Below, in pieces: positions 17,983-26,756 of a stretch of DNA of 64,000 nucleotides (its first letter is position 1; each line of letters starts with the position of its first letter). The position numbers were made by a program, and so were the translations under genes. The stretch covers positions 1,240,001 through 1,304,000 of the forward strand of contig CP159477.1 of assembly GCA_042140185.1 (NCBI GenBank), written 5' to 3'. The stretch comes from JANSXG01 sp024743075. Its GTDB lineage: Bacteria > Planctomycetota > Phycisphaerae > Phycisphaerales > UBA1924. The notes beneath the pieces are model-generated. The model did no database searches, was not told where the DNA came from, and saw nothing but the letters and a program-made list of their open reading frames with translations.

Positions 17983-18810
17983 ATGCGTCGGAAAAGTCAC
18001 GGAAAACTGTACTGGCTCGCGGTCGTCGGGCTTGCCATGGCCGCGGTTCCCGCGGTTATATCCGCACACCCCGAACCCGCTGAAGAGTCAGAATCGCCTG
18101 ATTCGACCATTCCCGAGACAAACCTGCGTGTAGGCGGAGACACAGAGATCTTGGCCGAGAAGCGGGGCTTTTCATACTTCGCCGGAGACGCTTCGGTTAC
18201 AACGCCCCTGCCGGAAGGTTACCCCGCGCCCACGCCACCGGGAGCGATCGAGATCAAACACTACCCGTCCGTTCGCCGGGCCCAGATCACGCTGGAAGGC
18301 GGCGAGGGGACGACGCGGCGCCAAAACTCCGGCTTCTGGCCGCTCTTCCGGCATATTGAGGCCAACGGGATCGCGATGACTGCTCCCGTGGAGATGGATT
18401 ACACGGGAATGGGGCCGGACGGTGAGGGCGACATCGAATCTTGGACCATGGCGTTCTTGTATCGCACCCGAGATCTCCATCCCACCGGGACCGACGCGTC
18501 CGACAATCGGGTCGTGATCGTTGACTCCGAGCCGGTGACGGTCCTATCGGTCGGATACACCGGCGATTCAACGATGCTTCGCGTCCGGGCCGAGGTATTC
18601 CGCCTGAACAAGTGGATCGAAGGTCAGGACGAATGGGAGATCGTTGGCGACCCCCGGTCCTTCGGATACAACGGTCCGAGCGTGTCTCGCAACCGTCGCT
18701 GGGGTGAGGTACAGATCCCGATCCGCAAAGTGCAGAAGCCCGATACCGTGGATGACACCGTGGAGGGAGCGGAGGAAGTTGATCAGGAAGAGCGCGGCAA
18801 GACGCTATGA
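17983..18810 (+). CDS. SOUL family haem-binding protein, exported
   Basis: A 275-residue protein with an N-terminal signal peptide (LAVVGLAMAAVPAVISAHP) followed by a SOUL domain. Diagnostic blocks are IEIKHYPSVRRAQITLEG, FWPLFRHIEANGIAMTAPVEM (the IxMTAPV core of the family) and SVGYTGDSTMLRVRAEVFRLNKWI. SOUL/HBP proteins bind haem or other tetrapyrroles; bacterial members often lie with photolyase or carotenoid genes, as here. The C-terminal tail is acidic. It likely acts in the periplasm. Its TGA overlaps the next ATG (ATGA), which indicates a shared transcript with the small membrane protein and photolyase. Confidence 0.88.
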   Translation: MRRKSHGKLYWLAVVGLAMAAVPAVISAHPEPAEESESPDSTIPETNLRVGGDTEILAEKRGFSYFAGDASVTTPLPEGYPAPTPPGAIEIKHYPSVRRAQITLEGGEGTTRRQNSGFWPLFRHIEANGIAMTAPVEMDYTGMGPDGEGDIESWTMAFLYRTRDLHPTGTDASDNRVVIVDSEPVTVLSVGYTGDSTMLRVRAEVFRLNKWIEGQDEWEIVGDPRSFGYNGPSVSRNRRWGEVQIPIRKVQKPDTVDDTVEGAEEVDQEERGKTL

Positions 18811-19259
18811 CCGATTTGGACCCTGTGCTGTTCGTTCACGCGATTTCCACGGTCGCGCTCGTCGGACTGATCTGGACGATTCAGTTGGTCCACTACCCGC
18901 TCTTTCTGAGGGTGCCGCCCGAAGCGTTCGTTGGCTACGAAGCCGAGCACATGCATCGCATCACATGGCTTGTGGGGCCACTTATGCTCCTTGAGGCGGG
19001 CTCGACCGTGATCGTGACCCTTCGGCAGCCAGAGTCCGCCATCGTTTGGACCGGAGCGGCATTGCTCTTGATCATCTGGATTCTCACCGCAACCGTTCAG
19101 GGTCCGCTGCACGCCCGCCTCGCGCGCGACGGTTTCGATGAGGCCCGCATACGCTTGCTGGTCAGGTCCAACTGGGCGCGTACGATCGCTTGGAGCACGC
19201 GCGGAGTGCTTGCGCTGCTCTTACTGGGAGCCGACGATGTCGTCCTCGCCACGACTTGA
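18807..19259 (+). CDS. Four-helix membrane protein, DUF1772-like
   Basis: A 150-residue integral membrane protein with about four hydrophobic helices (residues 7-28, 50-70, 77-96, 125-145). His residues in LVHYPLF and HMHRITW and the sequence QGPLHARL recall small DUF1772-like proteins often seen beside photolyase genes. Function unknown. It overlaps the SOUL gene by 4 nt upstream and the photolyase gene by 23 nt downstream, so it is firmly part of this operon. The likely role is support of the photoprotective neighbours, but that rests on position only. Confidence 0.75.
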   Translation: MTDLDPVLFVHAISTVALVGLIWTIQLVHYPLFLRVPPEAFVGYEAEHMHRITWLVGPLMLLEAGSTVIVTLRQPESAIVWTGAALLLIIWILTATVQGPLHARLARDGFDEARIRLLVRSNWARTIAWSTRGVLALLLLGADDVVLATT

Positions 19260-20843
19260 CGCGTCATTCAACGGCGCCGTGCGACACTTGATCGTGGTAC
19301 TTGGAGACCAGCTCGATCACAGCGCAGCCGTCCTCAGTGACCTCGATCCGGAACTTGATGCGATCCTCATGATGGAGGTCGATGCCGAGGCGGCCGGCAC
19401 GGGGGCCGGTATTCGATCCCACAAGCAGCGAACAGCCTTCTTTCTGAGTGCCATGCGTCACTTCGCCCTTGAGCAGATGGATGCCGGCATCCGAGTTCGC
19501 TACATCAAGCTCGACGCACCGCAGAACACGCACGCACTTGGCACGGAACTCAAGCGAGCTGTCCGCGTGCTCTCTCCCAAACTGATCCGGATGACCCACC
19601 CGGGCGAATGGCGTGTGCTCGATGAGATAGAGGACGCCGCGGCTGAGGCGGATACCGAACTCGAGATTGTTGACGACAATCATTTTTCACGACTCCTTGC
19701 GACTTTGAGAAATGGGCCAAGGGTCGCAAGTCCCTCACAATGGAGTATTTCTATCGCGAGCAGCGGCGTCGACTCGGCTACCTGATGGACGGCGACGATC
19801 CAGAGGGCGGCGAGTGGAACTACGACAAGCAGAATCGCGAGACATTCAAGTCTCGGCCAAAAATTCCGAATCTGTATCAACCCCAATCGGACGAGGTCAC
19901 CGAAGAAGTTATCCAACTCGTCCAGTCCCGCTATCCGGACAACCCCGGCTCCTTGGACAGGTTCATCTGGCCGGTCACACGCGATCAGGCCCGTCGCGCG
20001 CTCAAACGCTTCATCGAGACTCGTCTCGACGACTTCGGTCCCTACGAGGACGCTATGTGGGCGGGTGAGCCGTTCCTGTACCACGCCGTCCTGAGCGCTC
20101 CGCTGAATCTGAAGCTGTTGAACCCCCGCGAGTGCGTGGAAGCCGCGATCGAAGCCTACCGGGACGGTACGGCACGCCTGAACTCGGTCGAGGGCTTTGT
20201 TCGCCAACTCATCGGTTGGCGCGAGTTTATCCGCGGCGTCTATTGGACGCAGGGCCGGGACTACCGCGACCGCAACGGCCTGAAGCAGTACGGCGACCTG
20301 CCCGAGTTCTACTACACCGGCGACACCGACATGCGATGCATGTCCGAGTGCCTCAAGCCGGTCATCGATCACGCGTGGTCGCACCATATCCCGCGCCTGA
20401 TGGTGCTGTCCAACTTCGCTCTGATCTCCGGTGTCCAACCGCGAGCCATAGGCGACTGGTTCTTCGAGATGTACGCCGACGCCGTCGATTGGGTCACAAC
20501 GCCGAATACGATCGGCATGGGCATGCACGCCGATCACGCCGTCGTCGGCACGAAGCCATACTCCGGCTCGGGCAAGTACATCGACCGAATGAGCAACTTT
20601 TGCAAGGACTGCGCCTACGACAAGAACAAGCGCGTCCCCGACGACAAGGGCAAGCCGCCCTGCCCGTTCAACACGTTCTACTGGGACTTCCTGATCCGCA
20701 ACCGCGACCGATTCCGCGGCAACAACCGCATGGCGATGATCCTCAAAAACGTTGATCGCATGTCGGACAATGATCGTACGGAGATCACGGTTCACGGGCG
20801 TAAACTGCGCAAGCAGTTTGGCATCGGCGCGATCAGCTCTTGA
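19237..20843 (+). CDS. FeS-type bacterial photolyase (6-4/cryptochrome PhrB class), frameshifted
   Basis: Photolyase-related protein of the FeS-BCP group, which repairs (6-4) photoproducts using FAD, a lumazine-type antenna and a [4Fe-4S] cluster. The N-terminal antenna domain (HLIVVLGDQLDHS) and the catalytic domain lie in different frames. The break is at a run of five T (19683-19687): with one more T, or a -1 slip, the reading NHFFTTPCDFEKWAKGRKS joins smoothly to MEYFYREQRRRLGYLMDGD. The repaired length is about 535, normal for the family. Four cluster Cys are seen in RCMSEC, FCKDC and PPCPFN. ATG 19237 follows GGGAG. Homopolymer context points to sequencing error, though a slip or real mutation is possible. 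Confidence 0.85.
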
Positions 20844-20856
20844 GAAAGGCCCCGTT

Positions 20857-22287
20857 TTGCGTCCATTGGTCTGGTTCCGAAGCGATCTCCGCGTGCGCGA
20901 CAACACGGCGCTCCACGCCGCGTGCCTCCAGTCCGACGACGGCGTGGTCGCGTTGCTTACTGTCACACCGGAGCAGTGGCGCGATAAGTTCGGATGGGGT
21001 GATGCCAAGGCGGACTTCGTGCTTCGGAACATGCGGGCGCTCGCCGAATCGCTCGAGTCGCTGAACATCCCGGTCCGGGTGATCGAGCAGCCGACCTTCG
21101 ATGGCCTCGATGAGGCGATCGTCGAACTGATGCGCGATGCGAAGTGCGATGCCCTGTTCTTCAACCGAGAATACGAGCACTACGAGCAGCAACGCGACGA
21201 GTCGGTCAGCGCAACGGTCTCAGAAGCCGGCTACTCGATCCAGGCCAAGACTGATCAGACCATATACGCACCCGCATCCGTACGAACCAAGCAGGACAAG
21301 GTCTACACCGTCTTTACGCCGTTCAAAAAACGGTTCTGGGAGCGATGGAAGGAGGGTGACCGGCCGGAATGCCACCCGTCGCCCAAGCGTCAGCCCAAAC
21401 TCGACCTCGAATCCGATCGCCTGCCGACTTCGATCGACGGGTTCGACGACCCGGACCTCGACGGCACATGGCCCGCCGGCGAGGACCACGCCCTCTCCCG
21501 TCTCGACTCGTTCATCACCGATCGGCTCGCCGACTACGACGAGCAACGCGACATCCCGTCGGTCAACGGCACCTCGACCCTCTCCCCGTACCTCGCGTGC
21601 GGTGTCGTGTCGGCGCGTCAGTGCATGCACGCCGCGCTCGACGCCAACCAGAACAAAATCAATTCCGGAAAGACCGGCGCGGTCACCTGGATGGAGGAGA
21701 TTATCTGGCGCGAGTTTTACAAGTCGATCCTTGTCGGCTTCCCACGCGTTAGTCGCGGGCGGGCCTTCAAGGCAGAGACCGAGGCGATCCGGTGGAAAGA
21801 CGATGACGACGCGTTCGAGGCGTGGTGCGAGGGCCGAACCGGCTATCCGATAGTGGACGCCGCGATGCGTCAGCTCAACTCCATCGGCTGGATGCACAAC
21901 CGTCTGCGTATGGTCAGCGCGATGTTCCTGACCAAGGACCTGTTCCTCGACTGGCGCCGCGGCGAGGCGTACTTCGCTCGCAAACTCGTCGACTTCGACC
22001 TCGGCTCGAACAACGGCGGCTGGCAGTGGTCGGCCTCCACCGGAACCGATGCCCAGCCGTACTTCCGCGTCTTCAACCCGACCAGCCAGTCCGAACGGTT
22101 CGATCCGGAGGGCGACTTCATCCGCGAGTGGGTTCCCGAACTGCAGGGGCTGTCGAAGAAGCAGATCCATGCCCCGTTCGAGAAACTCGATGCAGACCGT
22201 TTCAGCGAGCTCGACTACCCGGAGCCGATCGTGGACCACTCAGAGGCACGAGAGCACGCCATTCAGGCATTCAAAGACCTCAAGTAG
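20857..22287 (+). CDS. phr: Class I DNA photolyase
   Basis: A 476-residue CPD photolyase-type enzyme that splits pyrimidine dimers with light, using FAD. E. coli PhrB has 472 residues. The antenna domain starts LVWFRSDLRVRDNTAL; the FAD domain holds WMEEIIWREFYKSIL, GRTGYPIVDAAMRQL, the HNRLRMV block and NGGWQWSASTGTDAQPYFR. The start is TTG 20857, 7 nt after AAAGG and 13 nt after the FeS photolyase stop; no ATG fits. It lies directly behind the FeS photolyase, giving two complementary repair enzymes (CPD and 6-4) in one transcript. Confidence 0.93.
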   Translation: MRPLVWFRSDLRVRDNTALHAACLQSDDGVVALLTVTPEQWRDKFGWGDAKADFVLRNMRALAESLESLNIPVRVIEQPTFDGLDEAIVELMRDAKCDALFFNREYEHYEQQRDESVSATVSEAGYSIQAKTDQTIYAPASVRTKQDKVYTVFTPFKKRFWERWKEGDRPECHPSPKRQPKLDLESDRLPTSIDGFDDPDLDGTWPAGEDHALSRLDSFITDRLADYDEQRDIPSVNGTSTLSPYLACGVVSARQCMHAALDANQNKINSGKTGAVTWMEEIIWREFYKSILVGFPRVSRGRAFKAETEAIRWKDDDDAFEAWCEGRTGYPIVDAAMRQLNSIGWMHNRLRMVSAMFLTKDLFLDWRRGEAYFARKLVDFDLGSNNGGWQWSASTGTDAQPYFRVFNPTSQSERFDPEGDFIREWVPELQGLSKKQIHAPFEKLDADRFSELDYPEPIVDHSEAREHAIQAFKDLK

Positions 22288-22340
22288 TCCGACGCCGATC
22301 CCGATTCCGCTATCATGACCCGGCCGGGAGTCCGGCGGAT

Positions 22341-22414
22341 CAGGGTGTAGCTCAGCTTGGTAGAGCGCGGTCTTTGGGTGGCCGAAGTCGCAGGTTCAAA
22401 TCCTGTCACCCTGA
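22341..22414 (+). tRNA. tRNA-Pro(TGG)
   Basis: A complete cloverleaf: acceptor CAGGGTG (22341-22347) pairs with CACCCTG (22407-22413), the D arm is GCTC/GAGC, the anticodon stem is CGGTC/GGCCG around loop TTTGGGT with anticodon TGG, and the T arm holds TTCAAAT. CCA is not encoded. A TATCAT box at 22311-22316 may be its -10. Confidence 0.95.
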
Positions 22415-22420
22415 CTTTCC

Positions 22421-22462
22421 GGCCCGCCGGCCTCGGTCGCGAAGGCGATCCAGCGGCGGGCC
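22421..22462 (+). terminator. Hairpin after tRNA-Pro, probable terminator
   Basis: GGCCCGCCG (22421-22429) pairs perfectly with CGGCGGGCC (22454-22462); the loop can pair further. It starts 7 nt after the tRNA and is followed by TTCTCATT, a weak T-rich tail. Confidence 0.5.
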
Positions 22463-22498
22463 TTCTCATTCACGAAGCAGATCAGCAGGTTTCAGCGC

Positions 22499-23905
22499 AT
22501 GGGCAAGCCCAAGGGCAACAAGCGGACCCTTCCCGACCGAATCAAGGCCCTCGTCATCGGCGGAGGCGGACGCGAGCACGCGTTGGTCTGGCGTCTCAAA
22601 AGGTCGAAATCGGTCGAAGCGATCTACTCCACGCACGCGGGCAAGCCGGGCGAGCCGGGTGGCAACGCCGGAATCCGATCGATTGCACAGCCGCTAGACT
22701 TCGATTTCGACATCAAGCAGGCGTACCGAGTCACCCAGTTCATCCGGGCCAATGACATCAATCTGGTCGTCATCGGGCCCGAGGAGCCGCTCGCACAGGG
22801 TCTCGTCGATACGCTCGAGAAACTGCTCAAGAAGGACCCCGGCCCGGAGGTCGCGATCTTCGGACCGTGCGCTGAAGCCGCCCAGCTCGAATCCGACAAG
22901 GCCTGGGCCAAGCAGCTGATGCGCTCGGCGGCTATCCCGACCGGAGAAGCCCGAGTGTTCACCGACGAACGCGGCGCAATCGAGTTTGTCCGCACTCGCG
23001 AAGAATTGCCAGTGGTGAAGGCCGCGGGCCTCGCGGCGGGCAAGGGTGTCGTCGTGCCTTCGTCACGATCAGAGGCCGAGACCGCCATCCGCGAGATGCT
23101 CTCTGAGCAGAAATTCGGCGAAGCCGGGCGGCGGGTGCTGCTCGAAGAGCGCCTTGCCGGACCGGAGGTTTCGGTCTTCGCCCTGATCGACGGCCAGAAC
23201 GCGATCTTGCTCGAACCCTGCCAGGACCACAAGCGTCTCGGCGAGGGCGACACCGGCCCGAACACCGGCGGCATGGGCGCGTACTGCCCGACACCGGTGA
23301 TCTCCGAGTCGCAACTCGACATCGTTGCGCGGGACATCGTCATCGCGACGCTTGATGCTCTGAAGCGTGAGGACATCAGTTATCGCGGCTGCCTGTACGT
23401 CGGGCTCATGCTGACGCCCGCCGGTCCCAAGGTCATCGAGTTCAATGTGCGCTTCGGCGATCCGGAGTGCCAGTGCCTGGTCCGTCGCATCGGCGGCGAC
23501 TTCGGGCGTCTGCTCTTCGCGACAGCCACCGGTCGCCTTGACCTGCTCACGCCTTCGGACTTCACGCTGAATGAGAAGCCGGAGGAGAAGTTTGTCTGCT
23601 GCGTGGTTCTCGCCTCGGGCGGTTACCCGTTGAACTACCAGAAGGGCGTGCCGATCGAAGGCGTCGAGGACGCCGAAAAGGTGCAGGGTGTGACCGTGTT
23701 CCACGCAGGGACGACGCGTGCGGACGGCGAACTCAAGACCAACGGTGGTCGAGTTCTCAATGTCGTCGCGACCGGTTCCACCATCGCTGAGGCCCGCGAC
23801 CGGGCCAACGAGGCGGCCGAGCGGATCTCATTCGTCGGCAAGACGTACCGGCGCGACATCGCCTGGCAGGCCGCTCCGATTCCGGGCCTCGCGGCGCGTG
23901 GCTAA
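22499..23905 (+). CDS. purD: Phosphoribosylamine-glycine ligase
   Basis: PurD (GAR synthetase) joins glycine to phosphoribosylamine, the second step of purine synthesis. The 468-residue protein is slightly longer than the usual 430, with a basic N-terminal extension (GKPKGNKRTLPDRIK) before VIGGGGREHALVW. Other signatures: VIGPEEPLAQGLVD, the ATP-grasp lid region VVKAAGLAAGKGVVVPSS, NTGGMGAYCPTPV, and the metal site EFNVRFGDPECQ. The start ATG lies soon after the tRNA terminator with only a weak Shine-Dalgarno. No other purine gene is near. It converges with the kinase gene, leaving 3 nt between stops. Confidence 0.96.
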   Translation: MGKPKGNKRTLPDRIKALVIGGGGREHALVWRLKRSKSVEAIYSTHAGKPGEPGGNAGIRSIAQPLDFDFDIKQAYRVTQFIRANDINLVVIGPEEPLAQGLVDTLEKLLKKDPGPEVAIFGPCAEAAQLESDKAWAKQLMRSAAIPTGEARVFTDERGAIEFVRTREELPVVKAAGLAAGKGVVVPSSRSEAETAIREMLSEQKFGEAGRRVLLEERLAGPEVSVFALIDGQNAILLEPCQDHKRLGEGDTGPNTGGMGAYCPTPVISESQLDIVARDIVIATLDALKREDISYRGCLYVGLMLTPAGPKVIEFNVRFGDPECQCLVRRIGGDFGRLLFATATGRLDLLTPSDFTLNEKPEEKFVCCVVLASGGYPLNYQKGVPIEGVEDAEKVQGVTVFHAGTTRADGELKTNGGRVLNVVATGSTIAEARDRANEAAERISFVGKTYRRDIAWQAAPIPGLAARG

Positions 23906-23908
23906 TGC

Positions 23909-24658
23909 TCATGCCTCGGGTGCATCGGTGACCCACTCGAAGGTTTCGAGATGGTCGCGGAGGGCGCGGGCATCCGGGAATGCTTTCTTGAGCAGATCCT
24001 TTCGCAGGCCTTTGCAGATCGTCTTGGCCTCGACGGGAAATGAAGCATACTCGCGCGTCCCGCCGAGCATTTCATGGAAGACCATGATTGCCTGCCGGAC
24101 ATCCTCGGCGACCTGAACCTTTGACCAGCGCCCCCAGTCCCACAGGTCGAGAAGACGGACATTGAAATCGATTCCGCACCGCCGGACGAGCACGTTCTCG
24201 GCGTGAATGTCGCCGTGGTATGCCCTGGCCTTGTGGATCGGCTCCAGCGCCACCGCGAGCGCGTGGAGCACATGCATGGCTTCGAACAGCGGGAGCCGCC
24301 GATCCACCCGCCGGCGGCGCATCCGGTCCAGCGGTTCGCCTTCGACGAGCTCGCTGACGAGGCACATGACGGTCTGTCCCTTAACGACGGCCTTCGCGCT
24401 GTGGATGTACTGGACGATCGCCGGGCAGTGTCGGAGTTGGTGCAGGCGACGAGCGTGCGCACGTAGTTCCTTCTCGGTCGAGGCGCGTTTCGGGTAGAAG
24501 ACCTTGATGGCCCGGTGGATGTCCGTGCCGCGCTCCACGACGCGGTAGACTTCGCCCTCCGTGCCCCCGCCGAGTTTGCTCTCCACGGTGTACTTTGCGC
24601 CGATGACCTTGCCGGGCTCGAAGTCGAAGCGGTTTTTGCTGCTGAACACTCTGGTCAC
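23909..24658 (-). CDS. Serine/threonine protein kinase-like protein
   Basis: A 249-residue protein with a compact eukaryotic-type kinase fold and no extra domain or membrane helix. The Gly-rich loop is KLGGGTEGEVYRV, the ATP lysine is in RAIKVFYPKR, and the catalytic loop is YHGDIHAENVLV (HxDxxxxN with Gly instead of Arg). The DFG motif is replaced by DLW in VRLLDLWDWG, which keeps the metal-binding Asp. Activity is plausible but the substrate is unknown. The start is a GTG at 24658, 68 nt from the divergent ThrE gene. Planctomycetes carry many such kinases, usually with sensor domains; this one is a bare catalytic domain. Confidence 0.8.
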   Translation of the reverse strand: MTRVFSSKNRFDFEPGKVIGAKYTVESKLGGGTEGEVYRVVERGTDIHRAIKVFYPKRASTEKELRAHARRLHQLRHCPAIVQYIHSAKAVVKGQTVMCLVSELVEGEPLDRMRRRRVDRRLPLFEAMHVLHALAVALEPIHKARAYHGDIHAENVLVRRCGIDFNVRLLDLWDWGRWSKVQVAEDVRQAIMVFHEMLGGTREYASFPVEAKTICKGLRKDLLKKAFPDARALRDHLETFEWVTDAPEA

Positions 24659-24726
24659 CGCGACATCCTAGCGAAGTTCTCTCTCGCCCGAGCGCCGATG
24701 CGGACCCCGATGGATACCCTGCAGAC

Positions 24727-25982
24727 GTGAACGAAACGCCCATCCATTTCAGCGAACCGGCTCCACGCCGGGAGCGTGTCCTCATGGCTTTTTTGGTCAT
24801 GCTCGGACGCGCCCTTCACTCGGCTGGAACGACTGCGGGGCGTCTTGAAACCGTGCTGAGCGCGGTGGCCAGGGCGCACGGTCACGAAGCTCACGTGTTC
24901 AGCACCCCGACCTCCTTCACCATCGCTCTCGGAGAACCCGGTCAGCAGCGCCTCGCGCTCTGCCGGGTCTCGCCCGGCGAAGCCGATCTCGCGCGACTCG
25001 TCGAGGTCGATGAAGTCGCTTCGGAGGTCGCTCGAGGCGATATGTCGCTCTCGGCGGGGCGGCGAGAACTGGCTCGGATCGCCGCCGAGCGGGCGCCGTA
25101 TCGCGCCTCGATCGTGCTGGCCAGTTTCGGCGTCGCCGCAGCCTGTGCCGCCCGATTCTTCGCCGGGACCTGGATCGAAAGCGTCATCGCCGGGTTTCTG
25201 GGCATCGGGGTGGGTTTCATCGTGTCTCGCTTCCAGCGGTCCGAGCGGAGTGCTCGCGTCGCCGACTTCCTCGCCGGGTGTGTCGCCGCTGGGGCCTCTG
25301 TGCTCGTCAACCGATACCTGTTCCCGATCGACACGACGACGGTGACGCTCAGCGCCATCATCGTGCTGATCCCGGGGCTCACACTGACCGTCGCCGTCAG
25401 TGAGATCAGCACACTGAACCTCGTGTCCGGGGCCGCACGCCTGATCGGGGCCATCGCGGTGCTCGTCTCGCTGGCGATCGGCATCGGCATCGGCATCCGG
25501 CTGGAGGGCCATCTCGGGATGCCCAGCGGGTCGCCCGATGACTTCTATCGGCCCGCGGATTGGACGAAGGCGCTCGCGGTGCCCATCGCCGCTGCGGCTT
25601 TCACCATCCTGTTCCGCGCCCGACCCCGTGACTACATCCCGATCGCGGTCGCAGGCGCAGTCGGGTTCTACGGCGGACGCCTCGGCCTGGTCATGTTCGG
25701 CGCCGAACTCGGAGCCGCAGTGGGGGCCTTCGCCCTCGGTGTGGTGAGCAACCTGTGGTCGCGCCTGCGTGATCAGCCGGCTGCGGTCACGATGCTTCCC
25801 GGGTTGATCCTGCTTGTCCCCGTGCGCTCGGCCTGCGGAGTGTGTACTCGTTCATTAGCCCGGACAACGCAGACACGCTGGCTGGCGTCGACTCCGCGGC
25901 GAGCATGCTCCTCGTCGCCGTGTCGTTGGTGTTCGGGCTCCTGCTGGCGAGCGGGCTGTTCCCATCACGCAAACCGCTGTGA
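24727..25982 (+). CDS. ThrE-type threonine/serine exporter, frameshifted near the end
   Basis: A membrane protein combining the two halves of the ThrE family. The N-terminal ThrE domain has GRALHSAGTTAGRLETVL and SPGEADLARLVEVDEVA; about ten hydrophobic helices follow, with PGLTLTVAVSEI and MLPGLILLVP as conserved turns. After LLVP the frame breaks: one missing base at the CCCCG run (25818-25822). In the corrected frame it continues LRSVYSFISPDNADTLAGVD and a last helix, and stops at 25982, giving about 418 residues. In the uncorrected frame the tail becomes Cys/Arg-rich nonsense ending at 26001. The family exports small amino acids by proton antiport; the substrate here is not certain. Confidence 0.82.
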
Positions 25983-26010
25983 ATCGGGCGCTTGCGGGTA
26001 GGATGAAACC

Positions 26011-26430
26011 ATGACACACGCACATACACGTCGGGGCGGCGCGGGCATCGGGCTTCTAGTGGTGCTTATCGCGGTGGTCATCGGCCTTTGGCTGATGTTC
26101 GGAAAGACCGGTCCGGGCGGCTCGAGCTACATGGACAAGGTCCAGGACACCCGCGAAGACGGCGAGAATCTGGCCCTGACCATGCAGGCCCGCCAGATTG
26201 CCATGCTCGTCGCACAGCAGGAGATGGCGAGCGGTCGGTACCCGGAGAGTATGGACGAGATCGAGGACTTCGATCCGTCGACCTATGTCGACGATTGGGA
26301 TCAGCCGTTCCAGATGACGCTGATCCGCGACGGCCGGTCCGTCGACGCGATCGAGCTTCGGAGCCCGGGATCCGACGGCGTTTTGGGAAACGACGACGAC
26401 ATCGTGCACGTCGAACGGCTGCCGCTCTGA
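26011..26430 (+). CDS. Pilin-like (GspG-type) single-pass protein
   Basis: A 139-residue protein with one N-terminal hydrophobic helix (GIGLLVVLIAVVIGLWLMFG) and a soluble domain ending in SPGSDGVLGNDDDIVHVE. That end resembles the calcium-binding C-terminus of type II secretion major pseudopilins, but the prepilin cleavage site and the Glu5 are missing, so it may be an anchored relative that does not polymerise. MASGRYPESMDEIEDF is also typical of pseudopilin-like planctomycete proteins. A relative with the same end motif lies at 56303-56836. It starts 28 nt after the exporter gene. Confidence 0.75.
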   Translation: MTHAHTRRGGAGIGLLVVLIAVVIGLWLMFGKTGPGGSSYMDKVQDTREDGENLALTMQARQIAMLVAQQEMASGRYPESMDEIEDFDPSTYVDDWDQPFQMTLIRDGRSVDAIELRSPGSDGVLGNDDDIVHVERLPL

Positions 26431-26461
26431 GTTGTACGCGGACTGTCTCAGGCCCAAAAAC

Positions 26462-26550
26462 ACCGGCGACCGGTCGGTCCGTGAGGTGGCTTGAACAGAC
26501 GCCTGGCAACGGAGGAGGTGTTGCCCGGACCGACCGGTTGCGTCGCCGGT
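26462..26550. other. Long interrupted hairpin in convergent gap
   Basis: The 326-nt gap between two convergent genes (stops at 26430 and 26757) holds a long stem. ACCGGCGA plus CCGGTCGGTCCG (26462-26481) pairs perfectly with CGGACCGACCGG (26526-26537) and TCGCCGGT (26543-26550); only TTGCG bulges on the right arm. Inside, GGCAAC (26505-26510) pairs with GTTGCC (26520-26525). On the minus strand the stem is followed by GTTTTTGGG, so it could end tetR transcripts, but it is far more elaborate than a normal terminator and may be a structured RNA. The rest of the gap, 26551-26756, holds only the operator listed next. Confidence 0.5.
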
Positions 26551-26679
26551 AGGAGGAAAGAGACTGGTTGTCAGTGCGTCCGGGCACGGTGGGCAAGCGA
26601 ATAAACCGCTTTACCTGTGCGGCCGCAAACAGCGGCTCCAGAGTCTATTCGTCCCGAGGCCCCTTCGAGTTCGCTTTAC

Positions 26680-26695
26680 GTCACTTGACGGTGAC
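26680..26695. promoter_or_regulatory. Inverted repeat, candidate TetR operator 1
   Basis: GTCACTTGACGGTGAC: 5-bp arms GTCAC/GTGAC with a 6-nt centre. It differs at only two central positions from the copy at 27452-27467 upstream of the TetR gene, and lies 61 nt beyond that gene's stop codon. Two such copies flanking one regulator gene suggest that they are its binding sites. Confidence 0.5.
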
Positions 26696-26756
26696 AATTT
26701 CTCAGATTGTCCGAGATTTGTGTTGGAGCAGCACCCTGAATCGGGCAATAAATCGC

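Noticed and set aside
19680..21164. A 494-codon minus-strand frame opposite the two photolyase genes.
   Set aside because: Shadow of the photolyase genes, with no domain match.
22263..22469. A 68-codon minus-strand frame over tRNA-Pro with the peptide VTGFEPATSATQ.
   Set aside because: This is a well-known false protein arising from translation of the antisense of a tRNA gene.
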